Positions 1 through 11,307 of a stretch of 64,000 nt of DNA are shown here, piece by piece. The position numbers were made by a program, and so were the translations under genes. Origin of the DNA: Atrina japonica (Eukaryota > Mollusca > Bivalvia > Pterioida > Pinnidae); the NCBI GenBank assembly GCA_030159075.1, contig BROG01000548.1:56001-120000 (forward strand), in the 5' to 3' direction. Numbering within the stretch: the stretch's first letter is position 1; each line of letters opens with the position of its first letter. The notes below the pieces were generated by a model. It had not been told where the DNA came from. It did no database searches and saw only the letters and a list, made by a program, of their open reading frames with translations.

Positions 1-575
1 TTCCTGAAAGTTGCGTAAAACAAGAAGTAAGTAACTATACATTTAACTAACAAACGATAAACTAACAGTAAATAATATCAACATATTCGTTGCACATCAT
101 AGCAAGGAAGACACCTGAGGTCCAATTCTATCAGTACGGCAAAACGAAAACGAAGTTGGAATATATTTTCTAAAGGTTATTAAGTTTTACGTCCTATCAA
201 AATTGTTTTACGGGATATTTCACCAGCTATTCGTAAAAATATCACACAACCTACCTGTGCTAATAAAATGAGTATTTTGTATTGTGAAAATAGTTATGAC
301 GGATGGTGTAACATTAAAAAACCAAAACGTTTAATTGCCATTTTCAATAAAAACCTAAAATATCAATCTTGAAATTTTTGAATTTGTGATTTTAATTTTT
401 TTGTCAAAAACCTATAATATCAATTATCCAAACTCGTTTTGAGCTTTTAAGATTTTGGATTTTTAGTACAACTTTAAGATTTTTAAAATCAAAGAACTTT
501 TGGAATTTTTTAATTTTTGGCTTTTGGAATTATGAGATTTTTGACAAAGTTCCAAAGACTCAAATAATGTATATT
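1..575. other. AT-rich sequence, no gene seen
   Basis: No splice-bounded open frame or known motif was found. Between about 350 and 440 a phrase of the form AAAACCTAWAATATCAAT occurs twice some 57 bp apart, which looks like a decayed tandem duplication. Confidence 0.5.
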
Positions 576-693
576 ACATCCAAACGATCAGTGAAGCCGA
601 TAACCGAATTTATTTCACGTGTTATAATAATATCATTGATTGTATGCAACTCCAAAAGTTCCTTATTAGAAATATGATTTATAAATCTGGTAT

Positions 694-838
694 TTGCAGG
701 TCGCAATGGGGATGCTGACTCCCCCCGAACACCTGATCCCATTTTGTTTGGGATTTGCAATTATACTGTTGAGACCATTTGTATATTTCATTTGTCGTAT
801 TCTAATGGACTTGAGTTTCGATTATTCATTGGTACTTC

Positions 839-840
<2 letters not shown>
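694..840 (+). mobile_element. Element B copy (short repeat related to element A tail)
   Basis: The core GGGGATGCTGACTCC is followed by ACACCTGATCCC, then GTTGAGACCATTTGTATAT and finally ATTGGTACTTCTT. The same order of phrases recurs at about 12.1, 18.7, 23.0, 60.4 and 63.6 kb, always on this strand. The GATGCTNACTCC...CACCTGATCC core matches the 3' tail of element A, so element B is probably the tail of a diverged relative. The 3' end runs straight into a GT array. No protein is encoded. The short frames on both strands here are chance frames. Confidence 0.7.
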
Positions 841-887
<47 letters not shown>

Positions 888-1037
888 TGTCTGTCTGTCT
901 GTGTGTATATGTGTGTATGTGTGTCTGTGTGTGTATGTGTGTGTGTGTATGTGTGTCTGTCTGTGTGTATGTGTGTGTATGTGTGTCTGTCTGTGTGGCT
1001 GTCTGTATGTATCTGTATGTGTGTGACTATGTGTATG
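841..1037. repeat. (GT)n microsatellite with GTCT and GTAT interruptions
   Basis: About 40 bases of pure GT are followed by an impure tract with GTCTGTCTGT and GTATGTGTGT variants. It begins at the last base of the element B copy, which suggests the array was seeded at the repeat's 3' end. The frames encoding Val-Cys repeats are translations of the array and not genes. Confidence 0.95.
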
Positions 1038-1715
<678 letters not shown>

Positions 1716-1783
1716 CACCTGACACATGAGCGGTGAGCGGTGCCGTGAAAATTGGTAATTTGATAATTGCTTCCATGTAAATT

Positions 1784-2013
1784 CCTGGTCGAATGGTTAG
1801 AGCACCGCTCATTGACACATGCATTTTCTGTCTTCTGGTCAGTACAGTTTCGTTCCCCGCTGGAACCTATGCTCATTTTGTGGAAAAGGTTGTTAGTTTA
1901 CTCGTGAAAGGTTATAGGTCTCTTCTCGGTTTCTGTCCTCCTCCACGAAGAACTAGTCGCTGATATACAACTGTAAAATTTGTTGAATGTGGCGTAAAAT
2001 TCAATTGAAAATG
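1784..2013 (+). mobile_element. SINE-1 copy (tRNA-derived)
   Basis: The head carries an A-box-like TGGTCGAATGGTTAGAGC at 1786-1803, close to the D arm of Ser/Leu tRNAs. A degraded B box lies near 1845 (CAGTTTCGTTCC), followed by CCGCTGGAACCTATGCT. The body includes TTTACTCGTGAAAGG and CTCCTCCACGA, and the 3' end is TTGAATGTGGCGTAAAATTC. The same order of blocks is found near 20.3, 23.2, 45.3, 49.9, 59.1 and 63.2 kb. It is diverged from the other copies, so probably old. Confidence 0.8.
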
Positions 2014-2741
2014 TGATTTGATTGAAAGAAATACTGGATCATATACTGCAAACTGGAACTGCTAATTGCTATAGGGTACATTAGCAACGGAAAATAAAAT
2101 TTCTCCATGATAATAAAAAATGTTATTGCCTTGGAAATCTGGAAAAAACGTAAAACTTTATTAAATCAAACTATGATTCATGTGTGTCTCCACCACTTTT
2201 ACAAGTTCGATGAATAATATAGTGTTATACTTACAATTGATACAGAAAGTATGTTTAATCTAACCACGACTACAACAGAGAACCAGAACCCTGCAAATGT
2301 CTTACTTTGCTACCATGCCGAATTGGTATACCATAGAGTGTTCGATTACCCAGTCCCACTTTCACTTTATATGTTAACTATTGGTGAATGATATATTGTC
2401 TCAATATTCTATAAATTCTGTCCAAAGTATACATATGATTATTTGACTGACAAAAGTTCAATAATTAAACAAAAAAGTCATTTCATGTAATAGAAGGATT
2501 TTATGAGATGATAGAAAGCAAATTACAAACCACATTCCAAAAGCCTAGGTCTGCGTTTAGAATCCCTCGTCAAGTTTTGAAGACGTATCCATCCGTATCA
2601 GTCAACGTTCTCGTTATGATCTAAAGCAATATTAAAAAGATGATAATATAAAATAGAACGTTAATTCATATCTGCCTGAATATCGGATGTTCTTGATTTG
2701 TGCAATATTTTCAACAATCAAACTAGGGCAAGTCAAATCAC
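2014..2741. other. AT-rich sequence, no gene seen
   Basis: Nothing beyond short chance frames. Confidence 0.5.
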
Positions 2742-2832
2742 GTACACAGATACCAAGTAACGTTGGTTCTCATGTACACAGATAACCAGCAACGTTTGTA
2801 CCATGTACACAGATAACCAGTAATGTTGGTTC
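2742..2832. repeat. Three-copy tandem repeat, unit 30-32 bp
   Basis: GTACACAGATAACCAGTAA followed by CGTTGGTTCT is repeated from 2742, 2774 and 2804. The first copy reads ATACCA instead of ATAACCA. Confidence 0.85.
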
Positions 2833-4984
2833 TAATATAAAGTACCTACGTTTTAAGGTAGGGTGTCGTTAATTGGCAATGAAGGAAGTTTTTCATTAAA
2901 TGTACGGTTTTAAAAATGTTATATTTCATAATATCTATGTGGAACCTTGCTGTTAGAACCACATAACTGACTGACTAAAAGTGGTCTGACTAGCGACGTG
3001 GTATCTTCAGTGAGGTTCTTAACTTATCAAATATTTATCAAGATTTATATTTGCGATCTTAAATGTGAGGTTATCTCTTAAGTGAGGTGTTCTCAAGTAT
3101 ATATAAGTGTAATGATCCCCCTTTGATGAAATTCAGATGGACAAAAGACATATATCCATGAAAAACACCATTTCAATAGTAATTATTATTTGCATTAATC
3201 CCTTGAATTAAACACACCCACTTGTACCATGAAAACCCAACCAATCCCATCTCCTCTACGCTGTACCCGAAAAAAAAAACAAGATTCATTTACGACTTTA
3301 TCATTACACTATTTGTGACGATTTGTTTGAGCAAACTGTTCACTAATCAAGAATTATAATATCGACGTTTACATATATACATAAACCCACTGAGCTTTTA
3401 ATTTAACTAACAAAGAATACAATGAACACACCGCTCTCACAATAAAACGCTAGAGTAGTAAATTCGTAGCAAAACTTGAGTTCAGATTAGATAAATTTGC
3501 TCAGATATTTGGCGAGAATGGAGCAAAGTATTTGATCTAGTTTACAAAATCTACAAGCCGTTCCTAAATATGTTTGTGTAAGGAACCTTTCAACACTGAT
3601 TATTTGTGGAGTTCCACTTTGATCAGTCGGAATTTGTTTAATTATAACACGACAAATCCTTCAAAGGAGACAGCGAAGTAAGTACCCGGATGTTGATACC
3701 CACAAAATTTCCCGTCTATTGTTGGATGTCATGATGTCAAAATACATCATTTAGCCCGACGTTAGTGTGAATATAAATGCTTTATAAAACATAAAACGTA
3801 TTCATTCCGGCCGTCTAAGTGTATCAAATGTCCCATTAGCAGAAGCGGTGAAGCTGCATTGAAAAAGACGTTGATTTGCTCAAACCATAAACAGAAGTTT
3901 GAAAATTCTTCTTTAACAAATGACCGCCATTAAAATGTAGTAAAAAGGCTATAATAAATGTAAGAATGTCTGTAGCTGTCGATTTGTAAGTAAAACCCTG
4001 ACATAAAAACAGACAATGAAAGTATACCACACTTATAATAATCAGAGCTGTTTGTATGAATAAGCGATCAAAATTTAATGCTGGGAAAACTTGGAAAAAA
4101 TTTCGTTTGACATGTGTCAAAAATGCTAAAGGTGAGAAGTCAGGAGATGAATTACAGACCCGTAATGTTATATTAACGTCACTTATTTTTACACGTATAC
4201 ATAGATGTAACATACCTCATAATCCATTAACAGACACAATATTAATTATCTTATACGTGTGTACGTCCTTCAAATCAATAGAAAAAATCAAGTACTAATC
4301 ATTTGTTAAACGTTGAAATTGTGACCGTACTTTACAGTTGAACATAGTATGAGCGACAAGGTCAAATAAATGTTCAAGGTTATATGAAAGATAAAGATTA
4401 AATGTGCTGCTTCTAGTAATCAATTATAAGTGAAAGTGTATATTTTAATTTTTGTTTAGTCTGTATTCTTTCCGTTTCTGAAATAAGCTTATGATAAAAA
4501 TATTCAAGGTCATTAACCTGTCTTCTGAAATGTATAGGTCTCATATCTATTTGAAGTTAATATATTCCTTTGACTTCCATATTAATTTCAGTTATGAATG
4601 TGTTTCATACATATTGTCAGTGACTTAGTACCATGTTTCCTTCGTCAAATGCAACTGTTTACCATCAAATGCTTTTTAAATTCTTCCTTGATTTGTAAAT
4701 CAATTTTGTCTAAAATATGTCATATGATTATAATCGTTTTCCATTGGTCGAACCACTTTGAAAATATTTTCACTGTATAAGTGAAGGTCAGGTATTCATT
4801 GTACAAAAGGTCAAATTTTGATGCCTGGAAAAGTATTATAATATTTTATGATAGAGAGGTATGTCCCATGTACAGATATTAGGTTTCCAGGGGCCAAATT
4901 TCATAGGTGGAATAAAATTTTGCATATTATCATTATGGATTCATACTTGTCAAAATACTAATCTAAGAGTTAATGTTGCCGACA
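2833..4984. other. AT-rich sequence, no gene recognised
   Basis: A 125-codon frame on the minus strand (3836-4213) is the longest here. It has an irregular composition, no domain I recognise, and overlaps an 80-codon frame on the other strand, so I treat it as chance. No repeat of the families named in the summary was found. Confidence 0.45.
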
Positions 4985-5032
4985 TAGAAATAAAAATCTC
5001 AGATACTTAAGTATAAATCCCTGGATGTCTTT
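4985..5032 (-). mobile_element. Element A 3' tail fragment (inverted)
   Basis: On the minus strand this reads GACATCCAGGGATTTATAC, then TTAAGTATCTGAGATTTTTA, which is the terminal motif of element A. It directly abuts the plus-strand reverse-transcriptase fragment that follows. Confidence 0.7.
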
Positions 5033-5033
5033 C

Positions 5034-5310
5034 AGCAAACTATCGGCATCCCTATTGGAACCACATGTGTGCCCCTTTATTGTCTGACATGTTCCTTTAT
5101 CCATACGAAGCAGACTTAATTCAGAAACTGCTGAATCAAAGAAGAAATAAGCTAGCAGTTTCCTTTGATTTGACATTTAAGTATATCGACGACGTTTTGT
5201 CAATTAATAATGTGACAGTTTTCATACATATGTCAATGCGAAATATCTCAGCGAACTAGGAATTAAGGATACAACAGAAGCAACCACATACGCTCCCTAC
5301 AGTTTACTTA
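5034..5310 (+). pseudogene. Element A reverse-transcriptase fragment
   Basis: The conceptual translation begins with Gln-Gln-Thr-Ile-Gly-Ile-Pro and continues through a Cys-Ala-Pro-Leu-Leu box (from 5065) to a YIDD catalytic motif at 5182-5193, followed by Val-Leu-Ser-Ile-Asn-Asn. The GxPxGT..APLL box and YxDD are reverse-transcriptase domains B and C, and YIDD supplies two metal-binding aspartates. The upstream domains are absent and stops or frameshifts lie on both sides, so it is a 5'-truncated dead copy. Past YIDD the frame shifts, and the element's next block (Glu-Leu, Thr-Thr-Glu) can be followed to about 5305, where an inverted copy interrupts it. Retroelement class is not assigned. 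A Penelope-like or other non-LTR lineage is possible. Confidence 0.8.
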
Positions 5311-5317
5311 CTAAAGT

Positions 5318-5698
5318 AATATAAACATTTCAGATACCAAAGTATAAATCAATAGAATGTCCAGGACATAGATACAAATCTGATAAAAATGGGCAAACAC
5401 GGACCTCTGGAAACCAAGAGGTGGGATCAGGTGCCATGGAGGAGTAAGCATCCCCTGTCGACCGGTCACACCCGCCGTGAGTGCACAGTCAAGTCCAATG
5501 AAACAAGTGAGGAGTGTATCCTCGTCACAATTGGTACAGACGTCTCAACAACCGCCAACGAAAAGGCAACTCAACATTTCACTTAGTGAAACGGAGTAGT
5601 CGCAAACAAGACTATTATACCGACCGTAAAATTTGCGGAACGTTGACATTAAACGCGGTTTTCGATATCCCTGTGTCAATAATTTGTCAGTGAGTAGT
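5318..5698 (-). mobile_element. Element A 3' portion, inverted and inserted in a plus copy
   Basis: Read on the minus strand from 5698 it gives the last part of the reverse-transcriptase frame (Gly-Tyr-Arg-Lys-Pro-Arg-Leu-Met-Ser-Thr-Phe, then Phe-Tyr-Gly-Arg-Tyr-Asn-Ser-Leu-Val-Cys). It continues into the full tail: GGTTGTTGAGACGTCTGTAC, ACCGGTCGACAGGGGATGCT, GGCACCTGATCCCACCTC, and ends near TTTATACTTTGGTATCTG. It is 5'-truncated at about 5698 and splits a plus-strand copy between 5305 and 5699, removing only about 25 bp relative to the copy at 51.5 kb. Confidence 0.8.
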
Positions 5699-5979
5699 AA
5701 CAGACGGGAAATTAAAAACTAGGCTATATGACAAACGCAACGATTTCGGATATCCATTGTAAATTTTCCACATTTAAGTAGCAATATCACCTGTATATTG
5801 CGTTTATATTTCACAAATGATCCGATATGCCTGTGCTTATTCAACATATGAACATTTCATATTTAGACGTAAACTACTCACTGACAAATTATTGACACAG
5901 GGATATCGAAAACCGCGTTTAATGTCAACGTTCCGCAAATTTTACGGTCGGTATAATAGTCTTGTTTGCGACTACTCCG
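5592..5979. repeat. Perfect 107-bp inverted repeat, 174-bp loop
   Basis: Arms 5592-5698 and 5873-5979 are exact reverse complements over all 107 bases. Both arms are the same segment of element A (end of the reverse-transcriptase frame) in opposite orientations. Identity stops abruptly at each edge, while the surrounding element A sequence is diverged and carries stops. Confidence 0.95.
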
Positions 5980-6128
5980 CAAATTTTGCAGTCCGTATAT
6001 AATAGTCTTGATTGCTATTACTCTGTTATAATAAATTTAATGTTGAGTTGCCTGTTCGATAGCAGTTGTTAAGACGTCTGTCCTGGACATCCTGAAGATT
6101 TATACATTGGTATTTGAGATTTTTATGT
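5699..6128 (+). pseudogene. Element A 3' portion of reverse transcriptase plus tail
   Basis: It resumes the interrupted plus copy at ACAGACGGGAAATTA (Asp-Gly-Lys-Leu block), then the Leu-Tyr-Asp-Lys-Arg block. The open segment 5817-6002 spells Met-Ile-Arg-Tyr-Ala-Cys-Ala-Tyr-Ser-Thr-Tyr-Glu-His-Phe and ends in Phe-Tyr-Gly-Arg-Tyr-Asn-Ser-Leu-Val-Cys-Asp-Tyr. About 45 bp at the end (5936-5979) are repeated imperfectly at 5980-6028. The tail core is deleted, so GACGTCTGT at about 6075 joins directly to CCTGGACATCCTGAAG, and the piece ends with the TTTATACATTGGTATTTGAG motif. Confidence 0.8.
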
Positions 6129-6160
6129 GTTAACCAGCCGTTTTTGAATTATGTAAGTAT

Positions 6161-7526
6161 CTACGGAAGCGTATAAGCGCCACCGTAATTTTTTATTTAT
6201 CGTTTTGTCAACTTTAAAGTTTTCTTTTCCAACATTTTTCTTGGAATTTTCAACTTTTTTTCTTGGAATTTCCAACATTAAAGTTGGCTTTTCCAACGTT
6301 TTGTTGGATTTATTAACTTTAAAGTTGGCTTTTTCATCTTTAATCTTAGCTTTTCCAACTTTGTACGAGATACATCTTAAGCATGCCTATCAAGAAAACA
6401 ATATGTATCTGTATATGTTACATAAAGAAACAATGAAGCATTCAGCTTATGTCTGGTGAATTTCTTTATGCTTTCAGAGTTAATTAGTTTGTCAATGGAA
6501 TATTTTTGAAGAATAAAGATGCCACAAGTTATTGTCTGCAAGCCAAAAATAACCTGTTCATGCCTTGTAAAAATAATTGTAAAAAGATTCCTGGGGGAAT
6601 ACTGCCTAACACTTTTTTCATATACATTCTGTTTGTTGAGATAATCTTCTTTCGAGATATATAATCAATGTGACATTGGATGCATAGTTTCATTTCTGGG
6701 TGCTGATAAAACCACTAAAAGATGCGTGTTGATTAATCTCATGCGCAGTAACCGAATTTTGAACAGTATAAATTTATGTTAATCCCTTGAACATGTCTAG
6801 TTCTGCCACTACGTTATACTACAATCTTGATCACAAAGGCAAAGAAACTGGAAAAAATGTCCCTTAAAAGAATAAAACTAATTATTCTGTCTTGTGACGT
6901 ACTGAAAATGAATAATCTGACTTGAAAAAATTTGCAATTCTGTCCCAAAAAAGTCCTCCCCTGAAGTTATATAAGACTTTGAGCAACATAAAAATTAAGA
7001 AGCATATCGAAAAGAAACTTAAAATGCATCCATTTAATAAACTACGGTTTTCAATAATTTGTTATGTTCAAAAATTTTAATTTTATTTGTATCATTTTTG
7101 GGTACATGAGTCACTACTATAGCCTCTGTGGGCAGTTTCGATGTAGATGTATCACCATTTTAGCGAAAAATCGTCTGAAAGTTAATCAGAAATTGTACCG
7201 TTTCGTGATATTTTACACGGTGTCCCAAAATTAAAGTTATAGATATATTCAAATTTATTCAATACACACTGTCCAAGAGCCTGTTTATAAATGTAATAAA
7301 TATTTATATTAATTCTATCAAAAGTTGGAATAGCCAACTTTAAAGTTGGCAAAACGAGAAAAGAGTTGGAAATTCCAAGAAAAATGTTGGAAAAGCCGAC
7401 TTTAAAGTTGACAAAATGACCAAAAAATTGGAAATTATAAGGAAAAAGTTGGAAAGGCCAACTGTTAAGTTGGCAAAACGAGAAATAAAACAAATTATGG
7501 TGACCCTAATACGCTTCCGTAAGTAT
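6161..7526. mobile_element. Foldback-type DNA element, about 1.37 kb
   Basis: Inverted arms of roughly 205 bp (about 6161-6365 and 7318-7526) both begin, from the outside, with TACGGAAGCGTAT, then CACC.TAATTT and TTATTTNTCGTTTTG. They continue into short direct repeats built around the palindrome CAACTTTAAAGTTGG and the word TTCCAAC. The flanks show AAGTAT on both sides (6155-6160 and 7521-7526), a possible target duplication, with two extra bases CT on the left. The 950-bp interior has no coding frame, so mobilisation would need an enzyme in trans. Superfamily unknown. The arm frames rich in Phe-Pro-Thr-Leu are translations of the subrepeats. Confidence 0.75.
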
Positions 7527-7654
7527 TATTGTTCGTTTCATTATCTTAATAACAAAACTCAAGAGCAGTTTATAGTAAGCACACCATTACAGATAATTTT
7601 TTGCGACACAAGTGGCTATCAAAATACATAGGTTGCACTTTCAATAATAATAAC

Positions 7655-7829
7655 TACAGTCGAACCTGGATATATTGAAATCGAAAGGAAATTTTCGATT
7701 TTTCTTAGAGATAAGCAAGGTTTTCAAAATAAACGCTTTATAATGGTAAAAATGGCCACTAAATCAAATTCATTTCAAATAAAGCGAGGTTTAAATATAA
7801 ATGAGTTCGATATAAATGGGTTGACAGTG
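7655..7829. mobile_element. Pogo/Tigger-like MITE, about 175 bp
   Basis: The left end CAGTCGAACCTGGATATATT is answered on the right by GTTCGATATAAATGGGTTGA, an imperfect inverted terminal repeat of about 23 bp (roughly 16 matches). CAGTNGAACCT...TATCGAA is the usual terminal form of pogo/Tigger elements. There is no internal coding capacity. A TA target duplication is not clear. Confidence 0.55.
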
Positions 7830-8467
7830 ACATATTCATACTGTTTATCGTCCATGATAAAAATAACATTTTGATTAATGACTACATAAAAAGGATGTCA
7901 ACTGTGAGCTAGGCAGGAATAAGTCTACAAATGGACGTTTTGTAAATTCAAAATATGCTAGAAATATTGGAATGACGATATACTTACTGTCAACGTCACA
8001 TCAACCGTGAATCGGAAAAATCGCGATTATTTTCTTATTTCCGCATTTATCGCAAAGAAAACGACACCAAGATATCAATTACAGTTTTCGTTATAAGATA
8101 AGATATGCATACCTTTTGAGATCTTTTGATACTTTGATAATCACGAAAATTAATATTTGGTAGCCCTGGACTGTTGTTAACATCTGTACAAAATCATGGC
8201 GTTCTAAAAGTCTCGCGCTCTGACGTCACGTAACGGATGGATCCAAGCTAATATTCGGGGGTTCGAAATGAAATGTTATGTTATTTTCTAAGTGTCTTCA
8301 ACTCAGCATTCTGATATCAAAGTATTAATAGTGAATTGTTTATTTCCACGTCAACCACATTCAGAACCTTTATGGACAATTTTGTTTAATAAATGATAAT
8401 GTATTAAATCTTGAGTATGTTCTGATGTTGTTAACATTTGCATTTGGTTAAGTAAACAAATATTTTA
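7830..8467. other. No gene seen; isolated TGACGTCA palindrome
   Basis: A short CpG-bearing patch at about 8190-8240 contains TCTCGCGCTC followed by TGACGTCA at 8221-8228, a consensus CRE/ATF site. No promoter or exon could be attached to it. Confidence 0.4.
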
Positions 8468-8763
8468 AATCCGCTTACGTTTGACTTGGAAGCAGAAGGT
8501 CCCGGAATCAATTCTGGTACCGGGTCATACCAAATATTTTAAAATGATAGTAATTGTTCCTTCGCCTAACGCTCGGCATACGAAGTAAACATCACGATTC
8601 TTTAGGATGAAACTTAAAACCAACGTCCCTGTAAAGCAGGTATATCATGTAAAGAATCATCACTTCATGGAAAATCCGAGGTCCCGTGTCACTGTAGGTT
8701 TCAATACGAATGAAAGAATCTCGTGTGGGACGTTAAACAACAGCAACAACATCAACAACAAGA
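8468..8763 (+). mobile_element. V-like SINE copy
   Basis: A degraded tRNA-like head (GGAAGCAGAAGGTCCCGG) leads into TGGTACCGGGTCATACCAAA at 8514-8533, then GTTCCTTCGCCTAACGCTCG, CCGAGGTCCCGTGTCACTG, and the terminal GTGGGACGTTAAACAACA with CAACAA repeats. The segment between CACTGTAGG and the tail is shortened relative to the SINE-2 layout at 25.3 kb. A 70-codon frame across it is SINE read-through. Confidence 0.75.
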
Positions 8764-9605
8764 TCACTGCATTGGCGTCAGTCCATAGCACAAGTCACAA
8801 TTTTGACACCTCTTCTTAAGCTGGTGACATCTCAATATAAGTGAAATGTTATTGACGAGATGTAAAACAAACTAACAAAACTATTCTACTGTTGGTATAA
8901 TAACTTTGTTTGTTATTGCTGTTATCTTTTATCTGTAAATTCTAATTTGTGTTCTATAGGGATTGTTCCTTCGTCTATTTCCACTGGAATCCGGAATAAA
9001 ATCCATATTTTGTGTCTGTAATTTATTACACATTCACCGCAAAACGAATGCAGTCCGAAAGGGGTCCATTACTACCTTTGCATATAGTTTTACGCTTTAA
9101 TCAACGTGCTATTTTCGCTATTTTGATGTAATTTACAAATTTGTTTCCACTCTAACTGATTTAAGTTCCCGTACTTTTGTCAAAAATGATTTCGCCTATT
9201 TTGAAAGCATTGACATATTTTGAAGTAATATTCCGTCTACGATTATGATTATCACTGAATTGATAAAATGTCTTTACTTTACCACCAGAAACTACATAAC
9301 TCCTAATCACACATTTGTACTGGTCTATATCATTGATTTACAGAAGAGTCAATTGTTTTTCACGTGATAAGTGAAAATAATGTATGATTTAATTTTATCA
9401 ACATGAAACCAAAGTTATACTTTTGCAAAACGAGTAAAAGTTCAAGGCGATCGTGTCTGTCCAACAAGAGTAAGTTCAGCTCGAATTTATAGTCGTTGCA
9501 TAGTTCCGAAACAGAAGGTGATATCATGCAACTAAAGCATCTACACTATTACAGCGTCAATATTCATTACTACACAGCTGAAACAAAGTACTCTATACTT
9601 TGATG
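8764..9605. other. No gene seen
   Basis: AT-rich sequence without a recognised repeat or coding frame. Confidence 0.45.
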
Positions 9606-9882
9606 TTGTATTTGTATTGTTGTTTAACGTCCTAACCAAAAATATTTTACTCGTATGGAGACGTCACCAAGTGTCGGTGAAATTTTGGCCTAGTTTGCTC
9701 GTCAATTACTGCCATTAAGTAGTGAGGGTTCTTTAACATGCCAACTTCTACTGTGACGCGGAACCTCGGTTTTTACTGTCTCATCCGAAGGACAGGAAGA
9801 TTAAGTCGCTTCCGCCGAGGCTCGAACCCACGACCCTCCAGTTGCGAGTCGAACACTCTACCGCGGATCCACGACGGCTCTC
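9606..9882 (-). mobile_element. SINE-2 copy (tRNA-derived, inverted)
   Basis: The minus strand begins with a tRNA-like head near 9882: GGATCCGCGGTAGAGTGTTC resembles an A box, and GTGGGTTCGAGCC near 9819-9831 is a B box. It continues through CCTGTCCTTCGGATGAGACA, ACCGAGGTTCCGCGTCACAG, GTTAAAGAACCCTCACTA and ends with a GACGTTAAACAACA tail at 9610-9625. Frames on both strands here are read-through. Confidence 0.85.
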
Positions 9883-11087
9883 CTTTATACCTTGAAATTT
9901 TAGCCCTAATTATTTTCGCCCTTTCACGACAGAATACATATCCGCCCGGTCTTAAATATGCCGGTTCAATCATTACTTGAAAATTTCGATTTTTTTTGCC
10001 CTCTCATTTAAGGGCGAAAAAAGAGAAAATAAACTGGAGCAAAAATATGCAGGTATACAATACTCTTAATTTGTCTATCATTGTGAATTTACATTTAATA
10101 AAAAAATCTTTTTTTTGTTCTTTTTTCATATTGCTATATCGTATCACCTCTAAACCAAAATATTTCCATTGCATTTGTTTTTATATCAGACTTCATGTTT
10201 CTAACATTCCTACCCTTATTATTATATAACACTTCAATTCAAGATGTATCAAAACCCCCTCATAAAATGAGATTTAACTTCATCTTTTTTGTCACCAGGC
10301 TACAAATCCGTAAAGCTTCCATGGCAGTTATCGACGGTTTTACATTTTTGTAGACAAAATGTGGATGATAATGAATTAACTCTATTGACAGAACTCGACC
10401 CACTAAGCTTAAGGTTGTGTGAAAATTGGTATAATTCCTAAAATATATATTTTGTTAATACTTGCAATAATAGCTAGTGTATTAAACAAACAAAACAAAC
10501 GCAAACAGTTTAACTTTATTATATACTATGAGATGCCTTGTCTCCTAAACCGGCGCCCTAGCTATTAAACGACCTCTTGTGTAAATCATTTCAACTGCAT
10601 CCAGCCATAATCCTGTACATTTTCAAGTAAATGTAATATATAATTCAATTTATTTCAATACTTTCACCGTGAACTATTTATTGATAGAATATTATCACCC
10701 AACCAAAACTATCTATTAAAACTGGCGTACTATATAACGCACCTAAAATATACCATTAAATATATATCTCTTTTGAAATTACCACAAAGGGATCCAAGTC
10801 TTTTACAAAACTATCTGTGTAGATACGATGTTTACAAATCACAAAATTATATGTGTCTAACAGTACACTTACTATCTTTCATACTTCTAAGTAATGGAGT
10901 TCATCCATGACAAAAACATACCTTGTAACCCGTGACATCGAGATTCAAGCGTTGGCGTATGAAATTTTATATATGTATTAATAATACTTGGATCTCCCGC
11001 ATCTTGATGACTAAATAACATTTTTTCTAATTGATTTTGAATCCTGTCACATTACCTAGGATATAAATAGAAATGGTATGCTCTCCT

Positions 11088-11090
<3 letters not shown>
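9883..11090. other. AT-rich sequence, no gene seen
   Basis: A 77-codon frame (9996-10229) is Phe/Ile/Lys-rich and has no recognisable motif. I regard it as chance. Confidence 0.45.

Positions 11091-11181
<91 letters not shown>
11091..11181. repeat. (TA)n microsatellite, about 91 bp
   Basis: Pure TA array directly followed by an element A terminal motif. Confidence 0.97.
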
Positions 11182-11183
<2 letters not shown>

Positions 11184-11185
<2 letters not shown>

Positions 11186-11245
11186 CCTTATACCTATGTC
11201 CGTATAGATTTATACTTTGGTATGTGATATTTTTTTATGTTTATC
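11184..11245 (+). mobile_element. Element A terminal tail motif
   Basis: CCTATGTCC and AGATTTATACTTTGGTATGT followed by a T-rich stretch match the last about 50 bp of the longer element A copies. It sits immediately 3' of the TA array. Confidence 0.65.
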
Positions 11246-11307
11246 GTTAATGGTTTGTTAATATATTATACCACAGAATCTAGCACATACGCTTTCTAAG
11301 CTGATAT

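Noticed and set aside
3836..4213. 125-codon minus-strand gene
   Set aside because: No motif, and an equally good frame overlaps on the other strand.
6205..7493. Two similar Phe/Pro/Leu-rich proteins on opposite strands
   Set aside because: They are the two inverted arms of the foldback element. Their similarity follows from the inverted repeat.
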